Shown: in pieces, positions 62,279 to 64,000 of the stretch
Position numbering within the stretch: the first letter of the stretch is position 1
How the letters are laid out: the number at the start of each line of letters is the position of its first letter
NCBI RefSeq assembly: GCF_007828215.1
Contig: NZ_VIUE01000026.1
Span: 1 to 64,000, forward strand
DNA length: 64,000 nt
Reading direction: 5' to 3'
Source of the DNA: Pseudomonas sp. SJZ074
Lineage (GTDB): Bacteria; Pseudomonadota; Gammaproteobacteria; Pseudomonadales; Pseudomonadaceae
The notes under the pieces: model-generated
Told to the model about the DNA's origin: nothing
Seen by the model: the letters and a program-made list of their open reading frames with translations, nothing else
Database searches by the model: none
Position numbers and translations under genes: made by a program

Positions 62279-63805
62279 ATGGAGGCGATGTTCGAGCAGG
62301 TTCCGCGACCGTTGGCCTATGCCGAGGCTTTGCTTACGCAATTCTCCAGCCTGTCAGGCGCAACGGATGTCGCTACGTTACTGGGGGATTTTATCCAGGC
62401 TGCAGCCTGCCTCAGCGGGTGTGAACTGACACAGTTGTATTTGCTGGATGCCACCCATGCCCATCTGGAAATACACGCCGAATGCCTGGAGGGCCAGTTG
62501 CGGTTCCGTGACCGGACTCTGCCGCCCTCCGATTACAGTGGTGAACAACTGCTGCAATTCGCCCTGTGCCAGAACCGTATGGTCAGCCTCGACGCGTTGA
62601 ACTCAAACCTTCACGAAATCGGCTTCCTGCCAAGCCGGTCGACACCCTGGCAGTCGCTGCTCTGTGTACCACTTCTCAATCCGCGCCAAACCATCGAAGG
62701 CCTGTTGCTATGCGCCACCGGCAAGCGTCTCGACCTGCAAGGCTTTGCCAGATCCCTGAGTCAACTTGGGGCCTTCGCGCTGCGGCAGAAGTCTCTCTTG
62801 CAGCGTCTGCACCGTCCCGCCAGGACGTCTGATTCCGTCAACACAACCAGGCCCGGCATTAGCGGCTACGGGCTTATCGGCAAGAGCCCGGCAATGCGCC
62901 AGACCTGCCTGTTGATCAGTAAAGTCCTGCACAGCCCCTACACCGTCCTGCTACGTGGCGAGACGGGCACCGGCAAGGAGGTGGTGGCCCGGGCCATTCA
63001 TGATTGTGGCCCGCGTCGAACCAAGGCTTTCATCGTGCAGAACTGTGCAGCGGTCCCCGAAAACCTGCTGGAAAGCGAGCTGTTCGGCTATCGCAGGGGC
63101 GCGTTCACCGGGGCCGACCGGGATCGTCTCGGGCTGTTCGATGCGGCTGAGGGCGGCACACTGTTGCTCGATGAAATCGGCGACATGCCATTGTCTCTCC
63201 AGGCCAAACTGCTGCGGGTGTTACAGGAAGGCGAAATCCGTCCGCTGGGGTCCAGCAAAACCCACAGGATCGATGTCCGGATCATCGCCGCGACCCACCG
63301 CGACCTGAAACAACGGGTGGAAGAAGGCCTGTTTCGCGAAGACCTGTATTACCGACTCGCCCAGTTCCCGATCCAGTTACCGGCGTTGCGCCAGCGGGAA
63401 GGCGACATTCTCGAACTGGCGCGACACTTCGCCGACAAGGCCTGCGCATTCTTGCGGCGCGATCCGGTGTGTTGGTCCGACGCAGCCCTAGATCATCTGG
63501 CCGCCTATGGCTTCCCCGGGAACGTACGCGAACTCAAAGCCCTCGTGGAAAGAGCCGTATTGCTGTGCGAGGGCGACGAGCTGCAGGTCGAGCACTTCGC
63601 GTTGCACATCGACACGCCGGCCGCCCGTGTCTCCATGGGTCTGCGCGAGCGGCTCGGGCAGATCGAGCGAGGCCTGCTGATTGATTGCCTGCGCAAGAAC
63701 GCCGGCAACCAGACGCTGGCCGCCCGCGAACTCGGTTTGCCACGCCGCACCCTGCTCTATCGCCTCGGGCGCCTGAAGATTCAACCGAGGGACTTCGATG
63801 ATTGA
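62279..63805 (+). CDS. Sigma-54-dependent transcriptional activator of the T6SS (VasH/Sfa-like)
   Basis: A 508-residue enhancer-binding protein. The N-terminal GAF-like region (about 15-170) is not a receiver, so it is not part of a two-component pair. The AAA+ domain has GETGTGKE near residue 227 and GAFTGA near 274, which is required for contact with sigma-54. A Fis HTH (GNQTLAARELGLPRRTLLYRL) lies at the C-terminus. VasH-type activators switch on hcp and tss genes. The start at 62279 is two bases after the tssH stop; ATG 62288 is an alternative. Confidence 0.9.
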   Translation: MEAMFEQVPRPLAYAEALLTQFSSLSGATDVATLLGDFIQAAACLSGCELTQLYLLDATHAHLEIHAECLEGQLRFRDRTLPPSDYSGEQLLQFALCQNRMVSLDALNSNLHEIGFLPSRSTPWQSLLCVPLLNPRQTIEGLLLCATGKRLDLQGFARSLSQLGAFALRQKSLLQRLHRPARTSDSVNTTRPGISGYGLIGKSPAMRQTCLLISKVLHSPYTVLLRGETGTGKEVVARAIHDCGPRRTKAFIVQNCAAVPENLLESELFGYRRGAFTGADRDRLGLFDAAEGGTLLLDEIGDMPLSLQAKLLRVLQEGEIRPLGSSKTHRIDVRIIAATHRDLKQRVEEGLFREDLYYRLAQFPIQLPALRQREGDILELARHFADKACAFLRRDPVCWSDAALDHLAAYGFPGNVRELKALVERAVLLCEGDELQVEHFALHIDTPAARVSMGLRERLGQIERGLLIDCLRKNAGNQTLAARELGLPRRTLLYRLGRLKIQPRDFDD

Positions 63806-63848
63806 CCCCATCGCCTGCCCCCGCCCTTTCAATTCTGGAGTCCTTCCG

Positions 63849-63989
63849 ATGCCTGATTTTTCCTGGCAAGCCGTCCTGCTGGCCATCGTCGTGTCATTCG
63901 GCCTCGGCGGCTGCAACGGCAATTACAAATTCAATGACAGCGATTACCGCCCCCTGGGGGATCCCCAGGCCGTCAATCGCGGCAAGTGA
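63849..63989 (+). CDS. Tiny T6SS-associated lipoprotein (OrfX-like)
   Basis: A 46-residue protein that is mostly signal: MPDFSWQAVLLAIVVSFGLG, then a lipobox Cys (GGC, residue 22). The mature peptide of about 25 residues is NGNYKFNDSDYRPLGDPQAV and NRGK. Position after the sigma-54 activator recalls orfX of the P. aeruginosa HSI-II cluster (between sfa2 and fha2), from memory. It is far too short to be TssJ. Its role is unknown. Confidence 0.7.
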   Translation: MPDFSWQAVLLAIVVSFGLGGCNGNYKFNDSDYRPLGDPQAVNRGK

Positions 63990-63990
63990 C

Positions 63991-64000
63991 CGCAAGGAGT
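63991..64000 (+). promoter_or_regulatory. Ribosome-binding site of the next gene at the window edge
   Basis: CAAGGAGT follows the tiny lipoprotein stop codon within a few bases, and the window ends there. The next gene is expected to be another T6SS component (probably the FHA protein), which cannot be seen. Confidence 0.5.

Overview
The window is a chromosomal segment of a fluorescent pseudomonad (Pseudomonas fluorescens group). The protein sequences (SutA, PauR, DadX, Crc, AlgC, a ProE-like phosphodiesterase) are typical of Pseudomonas. The gene order follows, as I recall it, the P. aeruginosa PAO1 stretch PA5285 to PA5340, with local gains and losses. GTGGGAGCG-type REP sequences, mostly in inverted pairs, sit in many of the intergenic gaps, as is usual for the fluorescens group. 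No rRNA, tRNA or CRISPR was seen.

Layout. 1-3.6 kb: sutA, a YjbQ-family gene, the glnK-amtB ammonium operon with a candidate sigma-54 promoter, and ubiK. 3.6-7 kb: a small overlooked ORF, a chemoreceptor and an orphan histidine kinase whose membrane domain looks like the plant ethylene receptor; this block separates ubiK from yifB. 7-19.5 kb: yifB/comM, a periplasmic DUF4432 protein, a Cache chemoreceptor, a LysR regulator, a MATE exporter, a ProE-like GGDEF-EAL protein, rep and xpt. 19.5-35.3 kb: a CoA hydrolase/transferase, cytochrome c5, and an amino-acid and polyamine catabolism region (pauR, dadX, ridA, dadA, divergent lrp, a PuuB-like oxidase, a MocR regulator, a PLD lipoprotein, an MFS transporter, kauB and a cupin). 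35.4-51.6 kb: housekeeping core (rpmB-rpmG, a peptide-binding protein, radC, coaBC, dut, algC, argB, pyrE, crc, rph, a YicC gene, gmk, rpoZ, spoT, ridA). 51.6-52.9 kb: a 1.3-kb gap without a convincing long gene, marking the junction to an accessory region. 52.9-64 kb: the first half of a type VI secretion cluster (tssA-B-C-E-F-G-H, a sigma-54 activator and a tiny lipoprotein). It runs off the right edge, where a ribosome-binding site for the next gene is visible.

How the genes work together. Nitrogen acquisition (GlnK/AmtB) and nitrogen-rich substrate catabolism (D-Ala via DadX/DadA under Lrp; polyamines via PauR, the oxidase and KauB) lie beside global control genes (Crc, SpoT, SutA, RpoZ). 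The T6SS has its own sigma-54 activator, so its expression is probably tied to RpoN.

The most unusual items are the ETR1-like kinase (5682-6956), the structured gap at 51.6-52.9 kb with a 17-codon ORF behind a near-perfect Shine-Dalgarno, the triple ATACAGAT operator before the MocR gene, the perfect palindrome between pyrE and crc, and the unannotated GTG-start ORF at 3643-3819. Comparisons with P. aeruginosa are from memory, not from a search.
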